Shown in pieces: positions 55,221-64,000 of a stretch of 64,000 bases of DNA. Position 1 is the stretch's first letter. Each line of letters starts with the position of its first letter. A model generated the notes under the pieces. The model had not been told where the DNA came from and did not search any database. It saw nothing but the letters and a program-made list of their open reading frames with translations. The stretch is from Trachythela sp. YZ-2020 (Eukaryota > Cnidaria > Anthozoa > Malacalcyonacea > Clavulariidae). The stretch spans positions 186,001 to 250,000 of the forward strand of contig JADLSH010000113.1 in NCBI GenBank assembly GCA_016169945.1, written 5' to 3'. A program made the translations under genes and the position numbers.

Positions 55221-56129
55221 ATGGATGGCAAACTAGTATGGAAAACCTGCGTTTTTCACGATACGGAATTCAAAAGACTGGTTGGGTCTCCGTCAAAATT
55301 ATATTTCATAAATCTCGTCTTTGTTTGTGTTGTGAATATTCTACTCACTGTTTCAACAATTTCTTTAAATACAGTCACGATTCTGGCCTGTTGGAAGTCA
55401 AAAGATTTAAGAAAAAAGAAATCATATTTTTTGATAACAGTGTTATCTTTAAATGACCTGACGATAGGAGTTTTCGGGACTCCTAGTGTGGTCGCACTCA
55501 TGGTAAAAGCTTTGATGCAAAATGGTGAATCATGTACTACCGATATATTATTTGAGCTTACAGCCAGTGGTTTAAGTGCTATTTCTTTCTCGACATTATT
55601 TGTGTTAAACTTAGAGCGATATTTATGCATCGTCCACCCATTTTTTCATCGTAATGAAGTGACAAAGTTAAGGCTGTTCGGAATAGCATGTGTTCTATGG
55701 AGCCTTGCAATACTACTCACGTTTTCACGATTATTTATGGATACAGCAACGAGATATATAAGAACTATAGTGATTATTATTATTATAATTTTGTCTATAT
55801 TCATGTATATCTCAATATTCCACAATTCTCGAAGAACAGCACAAGGCTGTCGCTCCCAACGAGAACTCAGGAATTGGACAGCAAGGAACATACAAGATTT
55901 TAAACTGGCGAAATCATGTGCAATTGTAGTGTGCTGCACAATCGTATGTTTTATTCCGTACTCTGTGACAAGCTTTTTAAGACCTCAAGCCGATGCAGTT
56001 GTTTTTGCTGTGACGTTTTGGAGTAATACTTGTGCTATGGCAGGACCTTCCGTTAATTCAATAATTTTCTTTTGGAGGAACAGGGTATTAAGGCACCAAG
56101 CAAAAATAATTATTAACTGCAAAGCATAG
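55221..56129 (+). CDS. Rhodopsin-like GPCR 3 (intronless), paralogue of GPCR 2
   Basis: This is a 302-aa single-exon receptor starting at ATG (MDGKLVWKTC); an upstream in-frame TTG was not used. It shares landmarks with GPCR 2: ACWKSKDLRKKKSYFLI, LSLNDL in helix 2, LERYLCIVHPFFHRNEVTKL after helix 3, DFKLAKSCAIVVCCTIVCFI in helix 6, and PSVNSIIFFWRNRVLRHQAK in helix 7. The switch Arg is kept; NPxxY is NSIIFF. The divergent arrangement with GPCR 2 fits a local inverted duplication. Ligand and coupling are unknown. Confidence 0.9.
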   Translation: MDGKLVWKTCVFHDTEFKRLVGSPSKLYFINLVFVCVVNILLTVSTISLNTVTILACWKSKDLRKKKSYFLITVLSLNDLTIGVFGTPSVVALMVKALMQNGESCTTDILFELTASGLSAISFSTLFVLNLERYLCIVHPFFHRNEVTKLRLFGIACVLWSLAILLTFSRLFMDTATRYIRTIVIIIIIILSIFMYISIFHNSRRTAQGCRSQRELRNWTARNIQDFKLAKSCAIVVCCTIVCFIPYSVTSFLRPQADAVVFAVTFWSNTCAMAGPSVNSIIFFWRNRVLRHQAKIIINCKA

Positions 56130-56998
56130 CTAAAGGACATCACTCGTAGACATTGCTACGGATACAGTACTTTCTAGCCATGTTTCCCGCGAAGGTGGGC
56201 AAACCAGGAAACATTATTCCCTAGCCATGTTTCCTGAAGATATACGCAAATCCAATTTCCTGAGGAGATATTGTTTCCTAGCCAGGCTTCTTCTGCCTTG
56301 AGAATCGCTTAGTTCTTAGCAAAAATAAGTATTACTTGAAAAAGAACTGAATGAAATCATCAATTCAAATAGAATGAGAAAATGTAATTCTTTATTCAAC
56401 CAAAAGAGCACAATTATCATGCACTGAACAAACAAGAAATATTTTTATGTTTGCAAAAGATTACTTGTAATAAATTCCTTTCGCTCCTAACGAGTGCTCT
56501 TTTTTACCAATAGTCAGAAAGTTGACATTTCTAATTAAAAACAAGCTTTAGGACTCGAAAATTTCAGCTGTTCGGTCAAAAAAGGTTTCGGTTTATTCTT
56601 TATGAAGCACCGGCTAAATAGAGTTATAAGCTAGGTTTACATATTGTAATTTTAGCGGGCGGATTTTAAGTTTGGCTGAATATGTCAATGGTAAATATCG
56701 TGAGTTGGTGATGACGTCAGATGACGTTAACTGCATACATTTTTCAATAATCTTTAAAGTGGACCTGAAATCGCCCCCGCCAAATCAACGATGTGTAAAC
56801 GTGGTTTAAAACAGCTGTCATTTATCAGTTAGCAAGATATTCTTAACTGCTCTTGCGACGGAATCATTTCCGAAAAATTATCATCAAACGAAATTGATCT
56901 AGGATATCTAATTTAGCACAATTATTTGTTAAAATTGAAGTACTATTTAACGGCTTGGGAACGTAGTGCTTATCTAACCTGATGCTGAATAACTCTAT
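56130..56998. other. Region between GPCR 3 and the EGF-TM gene
   Basis: This is the convergent 3' region. It contains short repeats of CTAGCCATGTTTCC and the related CCTAGCCAGGCTTC at 56175-56300. No exon is seen. Confidence 0.45.
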
Positions 56999-59588
56999 TT
57001 ACAAGGCAGCGTCTCGTAATTGCATATTTGCAGATGTTTCTCCCATTTCATTTGTACTGTCGTCTATTCTTGGATTCTGAAAATAATGAAGCAATTATTG
57101 TTACAGGGCAGCAAATGGTGGTCAACTTCAGAAATGTTGACACTTATGGGAGCAAACAAATTAAACTACATTTCTCAATTCTACTTCCAATTGTCTCCGT
57201 ATACAAGATTACTGCATATAATGGAAAGAATTAACATTATTTTCTCACTCGTACGAACCTGTAAATCTGCATTCTCTAATCGCTTCAGAGCATTTTCAGC
57301 CCAAAGTAACAGTGGGACCCCATCGACCGGCATTTCTAGTTTGACTGGTTTTGTGTTAAGTAGACGCAGGACGCGGGAGAGGTCACGTATTAATGCTCTA
57401 GATCGCAAAAATAAAAACAAAGTTAGCTAAAACAACAAAAACACCATCACCATCATTACCACTACCATCATCACCATCATAACCATTACAACCACCATAA
57501 CCATTACAACCAACATAACCATTACCATCATCATCACCACCACTGTCATTATCATCATCACCATTACTACCATCATCATCACCATTACTACCATCATCAT
57601 CATCACCATCATCATCACCATTACTCATCACCATTACTACCATCATCATCACCATTACTACCATCATCATCACCATTACTACCATCATCACCATCATCAT
57701 CACCATTACTCATCACCATTACTACCATTATCATCACCATTACTACCATCATCATCATCATCATTACTACCATCATCATCACCATTACTATCATCATAAT
57801 CACCATTACCACCATCATCATCATCATCACTAATACTTACTTGTATTGCGTGCCTTGTGTCGTAGTTTTGTCTTCTAACATATTCAGTTTCCTCTTGACT
57901 TCATTTATCATCTGTAAGAACACTGGAGCATCTTCTCGCAAACTTTGAATTAGTCTTTTAAAGTCTTCTTCCGTCCAAGAACTATCAGCTGTAGAAAATA
58001 CGAGAAAATAGAAGGCTAGGGTGTAAAACACCGAAACAAACTAACTTTATTTACACTGGATAGCTCTACAAGTTCTAAACTGTTCTGCCTAGAGGTCCAG
58101 TAAGAGTCATCTCTTATTGATCCAGTGTTACTACAGAAGAAAACCTAAACTAAACTAACTTTATTTACACTGGATAGCTCTACAAGTTCTAAACTGTTCT
58201 CCCTAGAGGTCCAGTAAGTGCCATCTCTTATTTGTCTAGGAATTACTACTGAAAGAAACCTAAACTAAACTCTATTTATACTGGATAGCTCTATCATTAC
58301 ATAATACAGTACAAACCTTGGCGACTATGTGAGACTTGATCGTACTAAAAATATAAACACAGTCAACTTATAGTATCTTAACAGCTCACAAAACGACAGA
58401 TCACAAAACGACAGATCATTGAAACAGCACAAATCAACAGCCATACCTCTCCTAAGATTTGTCGTATACTGGGTTTATGTTTCAAATTTGTCATTTGAAG
58501 ACGTTCATTTCCATCGTCCTGAGGCTGAATACAACTGGAAATACGAAGATATTTTGGAATTAAATTCGTGATAGCCATCGATTAACAAAGTGATAGTTCT
58601 AACTAGAAGTCCGGTAAGGCCCATCTATTGTTGGTCCAGTGTTACTGCAGGAGGAAACCCAAACGAAACTAACTTTATTTATTATCAGATTACTTACAAA
58701 AGACATTTGACTTTCTTGCGACGTAAAAGAACGAAGATGCAAATCGACAGTAGAACCAGGATAATGAGAGTTGAGAATACTGCGACAAGAGCGGTGTACA
58801 GAGATTTTGAGCTCGCCTCGTCTGCAGAGAAAATATTGTAGGATATTAAATAATTATCCGGATAACTTCGTTATATAATGGACTAAAAAGACTCAGAATC
58901 AATCAATCGTCTGATTATCTATCATATATGATCAATGCTATCGATCATATGACCAATGCTATCGATCAAATATGATCAATACTATCGATCATATATAATC
59001 AATACCGATGCTATTATATCATACTGACCTTCAACCATACACGTTCCATTCGCATTTCTACTAAAGCCACTTTTACACTCACACAAACTTGTTGTTGCAC
59101 ATATCTCGTTGATTCCACTACAATCGTTACTTACAGAACATGCTAAAACGAAGAAAAAATACATGACATTAAAAACTATTGAACTGTTTTTTAATTATAA
59201 ATAATTGCAGACGGTAATATATGTGGGTTTTAGTTAAGTGTTTTATAATATGGTGCTTATGAGAGCGAGAAAATGATGTTAAATGCTTCATTACATGTAT
59301 TTGACACCAACATACACAACGTAAATACATATAGTAAACAATTTAAACACTTTGATAACTGTCTTTCCTTTTAAAGTTGAGCACCATTGTGAAATCCATA
59401 CAAGGAAAAAGGCTTTTGATATATCACAACTCCGATTTGAAGAAAATCAGAAACCATTTCATATCCACAAAGTTGAACAGACTTCTATTCATAGCTGTAC
59501 AAATATCAACAAACTCACCAGCAGTGATGCTACACAATCCAGAAAGCCATATACCAAAGCAAATTAATACCACTGGATTATCCATCAT
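56999..59588 (-). CDS. Unassigned type I membrane protein with one EGF-like module
   Basis: Predicted exons, 5' to 3': 59588-59519, 59142-59029, 58821-58698, 58534-58447, 58344-58317, 57988-57841, 57397-57259, 57076-56999. Phases agree (1,1,2,0,1,2,0), giving 262 aa. Exon 1 is a signal peptide (VVLICFGIWLSGLCSITA). Exon 2 is one EGF-like module on symmetric phase-1 boundaries (CSVSNDCSGINEICATTS, LCECKSGFSRNANGTC). Exon 3 encodes the membrane helix and a basic stop-transfer (VLLRRKKVKC). The cytoplasmic part is helical and acidic/basic (WTEEDFKRLIQSLRED, ALIRDLSRVLRLLN, VDGVPLLLWAENALKRLE). I do not recognise the family. The conserved-looking cytoplasmic helices suggest a binding module rather than a simple tail. 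The model rests on splice sites and phase only; ends are less certain than the middle. Confidence 0.75.
57098..57258. mobile_element. MITE family B next to an exon of the EGF-TM gene
   Basis: It has AGGGCAGCAAATGGTGGTCA and CTTCAGAAATGTTGACACTT on the left, then the AT-rich centre. The right terminus is lost at TTATTTTCTCACTCGTACGA, right at the donor of exon 57259-57397. The element may therefore supply part of that donor site. Confidence 0.65.
57430..57838. repeat. CAT/TAC trinucleotide-type microsatellite
   Basis: About 400 bp of ACCATCATCATCACCATTAC and variants are present. Long minus-strand frames of methionine, valine and aspartate here come from the triplet period. It ends 3 bp before the donor signal of exon 57841-57988. 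Confidence 0.95.
58035..58295 (-). mobile_element. 114-bp tail units of SINE family C, about two
   Basis: Two and a fraction tail units without a head lie in the EGF-TM gene intron. Another fragment lies at about 58600-58680. Confidence 0.8.
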
Positions 59589-60245
59589 GAACTAGTCATA
59601 AATCTTATACATTTTAAAATCACCCAACAGAACTTAACAGACAACTATATAGTGCTTTTTAGCTTATTTTTTCCAGGATTCTATATTCGCGCTCAAAAAA
59701 ATTACCTTAATAATTTTGTAAAAGGTATAATTATGAATAATTATGAAGTAAAATCAGCGTGCTATCATTAAAGACACTATGGTCAATCAGTGGGGGTGGT
59801 CTTAAAACGGACCCCCGCTGTTGTGAATTTGAGCCAGCAATATGCCGTTATCTGGTCAGTGGTGAGCACGAGTCACGACAGCGGGGAGCCGATCGTGTAT
59901 GCAGCTCACGTGAAACATTCAAGTTTGTCAAGAAGCATTTGACAGTTTTTCATTCGATCAGTCAATCACTTTAAACTAGCCTCAACTGACTCGTTGAAGT
60001 TTCATGTGAGGATTGGTGGGCTTTACTAAACACTATCGCGCAGCCGATGGTGGACAACCTGCAGTTGTCAGCGTGGGAAAATAATCTAAATTCTTCTCTT
60101 ATATTTATTGGTGGCAGATTCACAAAATTGAGAGATGTAGTCTAATTTCCTTGTTGCTATCACGCTTACTGAAACCCACCAATGGCGATGATTTTATCTG
60201 TAATTGTTCAGATAAAACCGACTATAAACTAAGAACATTGACATA
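59589..60245. other. Region between the EGF-TM gene and MPHOSPH10
   Basis: It has no exon. A more GC-rich stretch at 59790-59910 (ATGCCGTTATCTGGTCAGTG, AGTCACGACAGCGGGGAGCC) and a family B MITE at 60018-60182 are present. Confidence 0.45.
60018..60182. mobile_element. MITE family B
   Basis: It starts GGGCTTTACTAAACACTATC, carries GCAGCCGATGGTGGACAACC and GCGTGGGAAAATAATCTAAA, and ends GCTTACTGAAACCCACC. The right-hand CATCTGCTG segment is deleted. Confidence 0.65.
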
Positions 60246-63200
60246 TCAAAGCATGCAGTGAGCTGAAGATGTCTTGTTCTTTTTCTCCTTCTTTCCACTC
60301 TGACTTGTCTTGTGAATGTCTTCTCTGACACTATCCTGTAGCTTGGTAAAGAATCCTGACGAGGATGTCAGAGAACTATCCCGTCTCTTCTCGCCAACGA
60401 TCGTACTTGATTTATCTTTCTTAAGAGACTCCATTGCCTTGGCTTTACCGTATTTGTTGCCGAGACCTATAACAACAACAACTTTATTAATACCAACAGA
60501 CGGTCGCCAACCTTCAGTTATCAGAGTGAGAAAATAATGTTAATTCTTTTCATTATATATAGTAGTCTTGTATTTGGTGAATGCTGACAAATATGTAGAT
60601 TAAGCTTGTACAGTTATAGGCACCAAAAAAGTGATAAGGTTCATATTTTTGACCTGGATTAATTTTTTCAATAACTTTCTGAAGTTTTGCTTTTTCTTTC
60701 GCAGCTAAGCGTTGTTTCCGTTTCTTTCCACGCCGTTCGCGATTTCGGTCTTGTTTGGTCATTTCTTCCTGGGATTTTACTTCAACTCTCTGTTTGTCGT
60801 AGACTTCTTCAGGCGCGAGTAAGGCTGTCTCGCTAACGTTGACAGGTGTGCACTCCTCAATGCTGATTGATGGGACGTTTGATACAATGGTCACCTCAGA
60901 TTTGAGCTGCATTTAAATGTTAAATAAAATATTAAACCAAATATAATATTAGGAATTTAATTTATAGCCCATCAACACGCAACTTAGTGTAAACATAAGA
61001 CGAATTATCAAGACGAGCTATAGCTTCTATATTGCGATCAATACTGGCAATGGTTCTGGGAACAAATCAAGCCTGATATTTCATTTAATGTCGTATTTAT
61101 ACACATAGACAGATCATCCATCAAGACAAACTACGCACAAAACTCACTTCTTTGTCTAAGAAGACAGAGCAGATTGTTTGTCTATTGTATCGTCTGTTTG
61201 TTGCATTTTACACAGAATAATTATCATATGAACGATCTTTCTTTGTCCAAGTTTGTCCAGACAGATCGTCTGTTGAGTAAATCAGGTCAATTTATATTAA
61301 TCTTACCGGTTTGGGGGTAAAATGGAAGTTAGATAAGGCATCTAATTTCAAGAAGAGAGATTTCATTAATTTCTTAATTGCTACATGTTCCTCATTCTCT
61401 TTTTCAATCTCATGATTCTAGAAGAAAAATTAATATTCATTTTAGATCGAAAACATCATCCAATGTACCTCATTATTTATTATTATTATCATTTCAAGAT
61501 TTCCAACAAAATAAACCACCTGTTGTTGGAGATATTCCTTTTCATAAATCTCACTGAGACTCATTTTACTTTTCTCTTGATTGAGTGGTTGAGCTTTCTT
61601 GTATTCAAATGGTTCCTTCACTTGCTTTTCTTTTCTCTCAACATCATCCCAAGCCTACAGCAGCAAAGAGAGAAGTGACCATCAACCATCTAATGAGTTC
61701 ATCTATACTAGAAATACATCATCTCTCAAGGTCCTTTCAACTGTCTGACAGATCACCTGTCTTAGTGTAAGGGAACGGTCATTAATTACAGGGGAGGGGG
61801 GGAGGGGGGGCTGTTAAAATGATTTGGTGTCCCCCTTGTGAATGTGAAAAAAAAATGTATCTTCTCTTGGCCCAAGTTTGTCAAGACAGACTGTCACTTG
61901 CATAAATCTGGCCAATAACTGAAAAATATTGCAGTTTTAAAAGATATTGTAGTTGACAAATTTCAGCGACCATAGAAAACCCACACTTCACTTTACTTAC
62001 GCTGTCTTTAATTCTCTGTATTATGATATCTTCAAGACTTTTACTTGTCTCCTCTGTGATTACTGGTGCTACAAAGTCAAAGGTTACGTAATACATTATA
62101 AATATTTGTATAATTACTATTATTATATGGCAAGCGCTAGTTCCTGTAGTTTAGGCGATATGATTGGCTAATCAGCGGTCATGAAAATCACATAATGCCC
62201 TACAACAAAAACAAACAAAAGGACTTAATTCCAGTTGTGCCATATAATAAACTACTTATTTACCTCAAACGTTCGGTCTTTACGGTAAAATATTAAACCT
62301 CGGTCTTGTCGTATTGACTTCGCTATTGCACGGTCAATATGGCAAGACCTCGGTTTAATATTTTACCGTAAAGACCTAACGTTTGAGGTTAATAAGTAGT
62401 TATTATTGTATATGAGTATTGACCAACTCTTTCGACATGAGTGGAGTTAGACCAAGGGGCTGAGAATATTTTCCAGAAATTATACTACATAAAATAAGCA
62501 GCACTAACCAGCAACAGAAGTATGATCAAACTGTAAGACTTCCTCTAAAAGACTGTTTGAAGGTCGAGTGGAAGCTGACGTCTCTCCTGTAAGTTGCCAC
62601 GACTTTGTAGCTACATTGCTGTCTTCTAACACTGCAATTTGCTTCTTTACCTGGTGGTTAAAACAGAAAGCCTTTATGGTAGTATCCCAGACAGGGTCCA
62701 GTGACCTGATCTGATCAGTGATAGGGGTGCGGAAGCAGCTTATAGAAAGTTGCAAATAGGGTTAATCCATCCCTGGCTGACCTTTTCTTGTTGTTTTTCC
62801 AATGTTGATTTGGGACCATCATCATCATCGTCATTGTCATCGTTAAGTATGTTTAATTTGTCATCTGTAACTTCCATCTCCTCGTTATCACTGGTATTGT
62901 CATCACTAACGACATCATTCATATTTTCGTCACTGTCCTTCCCATCATCCCTCATTTCACCACTCAGATCGTCAGGGGCGTCAAAATAATCAGAATACAT
63001 GACACCTTTAGCATCATTTCTAAAACCAAACCAAAGCACAAAAAATTGTTGATGCAAACCCTAAGACTATCTACCCCTGGCAGATTAAGATACTGAACAT
63101 CAATAAACTGATTTGTGTCTGAACTACCCGAAATAATTAAGAACACTTCTACGTTTCAAGTGAAAACCCTTTGTCAAGCAGTTTATTGCTAACCTCCTGA

Positions 63201-63934
63201 GTAAAGGTTTTTGCTCAAAATGTTTTTTCAGGTAGTTCAGACACAAGTCAAGGCACATTATACTACCTTTCAACAACATTCGACACGTCATCTCCTTCAT
63301 TAAAATCCATAAAATAATCAATATTTTCATTATCATCACTTTCATCTGCAGACATGTTGCCTTCGCCATGATTGCTTTCCAGAAACTTTTCCATCTCTGC
63401 CAATTTAAAGAACTGATCGTCCACAACCGAACCCTTTGGATTGCCCTTGGGTTTCAATCTATTTTTAACGGCTTTCGGTATCTCTTCATTATCAGCATCA
63501 CTGCCTTCACCAGAACTCGATTGAATCGCTTGTTCCGTTAAATCTATTCTCTTTCCACCCCTATTCAAAACTTCACGATTTTCCCCATTTGTAGTAGATT
63601 TTATACAGTTTAAACGCACAGAGTTTGCTTTCTTAAGAGCAGCTTTAAATCCAGTCCGTATTTTTGGTAAAAGTGATTCATTTTGTAGCTGAATTTGCTG
63701 CCAAATTACTTCATTATCTATTTTTTTTGGGTCAAGTTCTAAACTCTCAAAAGGACAGCCTTCTATCTTTCGTCCACAAATCGCCTCGTCTTTCTTGTTG
63801 TAGTTAAAAACGTCCCGTAAAACAGACAGTATTGTAGCACTGTGTTTTTTATCATAAGTTATAAAACGTTCGAGATTTTCTTCAATATTTTGAAGGGAAG
63901 TATTAACAGAGCTCAATGCTCCTTCGGCCGCCAT
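60246..63934 (-). CDS. MPHOSPH10: MPHOSPH10, MPP10 homologue (U3 snoRNP / small-subunit processome)
   Basis: Exons, 5' to 3': 63934-63267, 63019-62782, 62650-62509, 62068-62001, 61654-61520, 61417-61307, 60906-60654, 60466-60246. Phases agree, giving 611 aa (human 681). The start is [14 protein letters not shown]. An acidic stretch in exon 2 ([20 protein letters not shown], then a D-rich run) is typical. The conserved core follows: [88 protein letters not shown], then basic [19 protein letters not shown], and near the end [16 protein letters not shown]. In yeast and human the protein forms a complex with IMP3 and IMP4 and is needed for 18S rRNA processing in the nucleolus. The good ATG context (CAACATGGCG) supports the start; an upstream in-frame GTG was ignored. 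Confidence 0.96.
62248..62402. mobile_element. Near-perfect 155-bp palindrome in an MPHOSPH10 intron
   Basis: The arms are about 68 bp with few mismatches. The left arm contains CTCAAACGTTCGGTCTTTAC and GGTAAAATATTAAACCTCGG; the right arm repeats these inverted. The loop is about 15-20 bp (CTTCGCTATTGCACGG). It is a foldback MITE unrelated in sequence to families A and B. Confidence 0.85.
63105..63250. mobile_element. Foldback element family A in MPHOSPH10 intron 1
   Basis: The left end is TTTGTGTCTGAACTACCCGA and the right end TTTTTCAGGTAGTTCAGACA. Internal inverted pieces are CGTTTCAAGTGAAAACCC and GGTTTTTGCTCAAAATG. It abuts exon 63267-63934, whose donor lies 15 bp from the element. Confidence 0.75.
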
Positions 63935-64000
63935 GTTGTAATCACGCAACACGCGTGTGATCCTCGCTAAGAATTAGAAACGCGCGGAGAACACGCGTGG
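63935..64000. promoter_or_regulatory. Start of the MPHOSPH10 5' flank
   Basis: The 66 bp are GC-rich with three ACGCGTG-type words (AACACGCGTG twice, GCGCGG), suggesting a TATA-less housekeeping promoter. The window ends here. Confidence 0.4.

Noticed and set aside
57398..57830. Minus-strand proteins rich in Met, Val and Asp
   Set aside because: These are translations of a CAT-type microsatellite; all frames are open because of the triplet period.
1..64000. Gene cluster for defence, biosynthesis or a bacterial insertion
   Set aside because: All confident genes are typical animal genes with their own introns and unrelated functions; no operon structure, no bacterial-type genes and no shift in composition was seen.

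Overview
The window is nuclear DNA from an animal, most likely a cnidarian. The evidence is: intron-rich genes with canonical GT/AG splice sites, conserved animal genes (FBF1, NPLOC4, COX10, RPP21, MSRB1, MPHOSPH10), intronless rhodopsin-like receptors whose seventh helix ends in the FFWRN-type sequence I associate with cnidarian receptors, an AT-rich background and a dense load of small repeats. The cnidarian placement is inference; animal is certain.

Layout, left to right. 1-5.8 kb: gene-free, foldback elements and an 80-bp tandem array. 5.8-6.9 kb (+): ETS transcription factor A. 8.9-11.3 kb: an imperfect inverted duplication carrying a small signal-peptide ORF. 12.4-13.3 kb (+): intronless GPCR. 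13.4-28.3 kb (-): FBF1, rebuilt here as 23 coding exons in one continuous frame (1253 aa). 30.5-36.3 kb (-): NPLOC4, 16 coding exons (619 aa). 37.5-39.7 kb (-): ETS factor B, paralogue of A. 39.8-46.5 kb: gene-free, dominated by about 2.3 kb of 80-bp repeats, a second such array, a tRNA-headed SINE and an inverted-repeat-bounded element filled with 79-bp repeats. 46.6-50.1 kb (-): COX10 (7 exons, 416 aa). 50.3-51.5 kb (+): RPP21 (4 exons, 146 aa), divergent from COX10 across 242 bp. 52.3-53.1 kb (-): MSRB1, a selenoprotein whose in-frame UGA is read through by homology. 53.7-56.1 kb: two head-to-head intronless GPCR paralogues. 57.0-59.6 kb (-): an unassigned type I membrane protein with one EGF-like module (8 exons, 262 aa). 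60.2-63.9 kb (-): MPHOSPH10 (8 exons, 611 aa).

The genes do not form a pathway. They cover cilium base (FBF1), p97 adaptor (NPLOC4), haem A synthesis (COX10), tRNA 5' processing (RPP21), methionine sulfoxide repair (MSRB1), rRNA processing (MPHOSPH10), transcription (two ETS factors) and signalling (three GPCRs, one EGF-TM protein). I saw no operon-like or defence-like system.

The unusual material is the repeat fraction. A foldback element shares its ends with the 80-bp satellite unit. A tRNA-derived SINE has had its 3' part multiplied into 114-bp arrays, in both orientations, inside introns of FBF1 and NPLOC4. Nested insertions with clear target-site duplications allow relative dating. Exon coordinates were assigned by eye from splice signals, frame continuity and remembered family features; no search was run.
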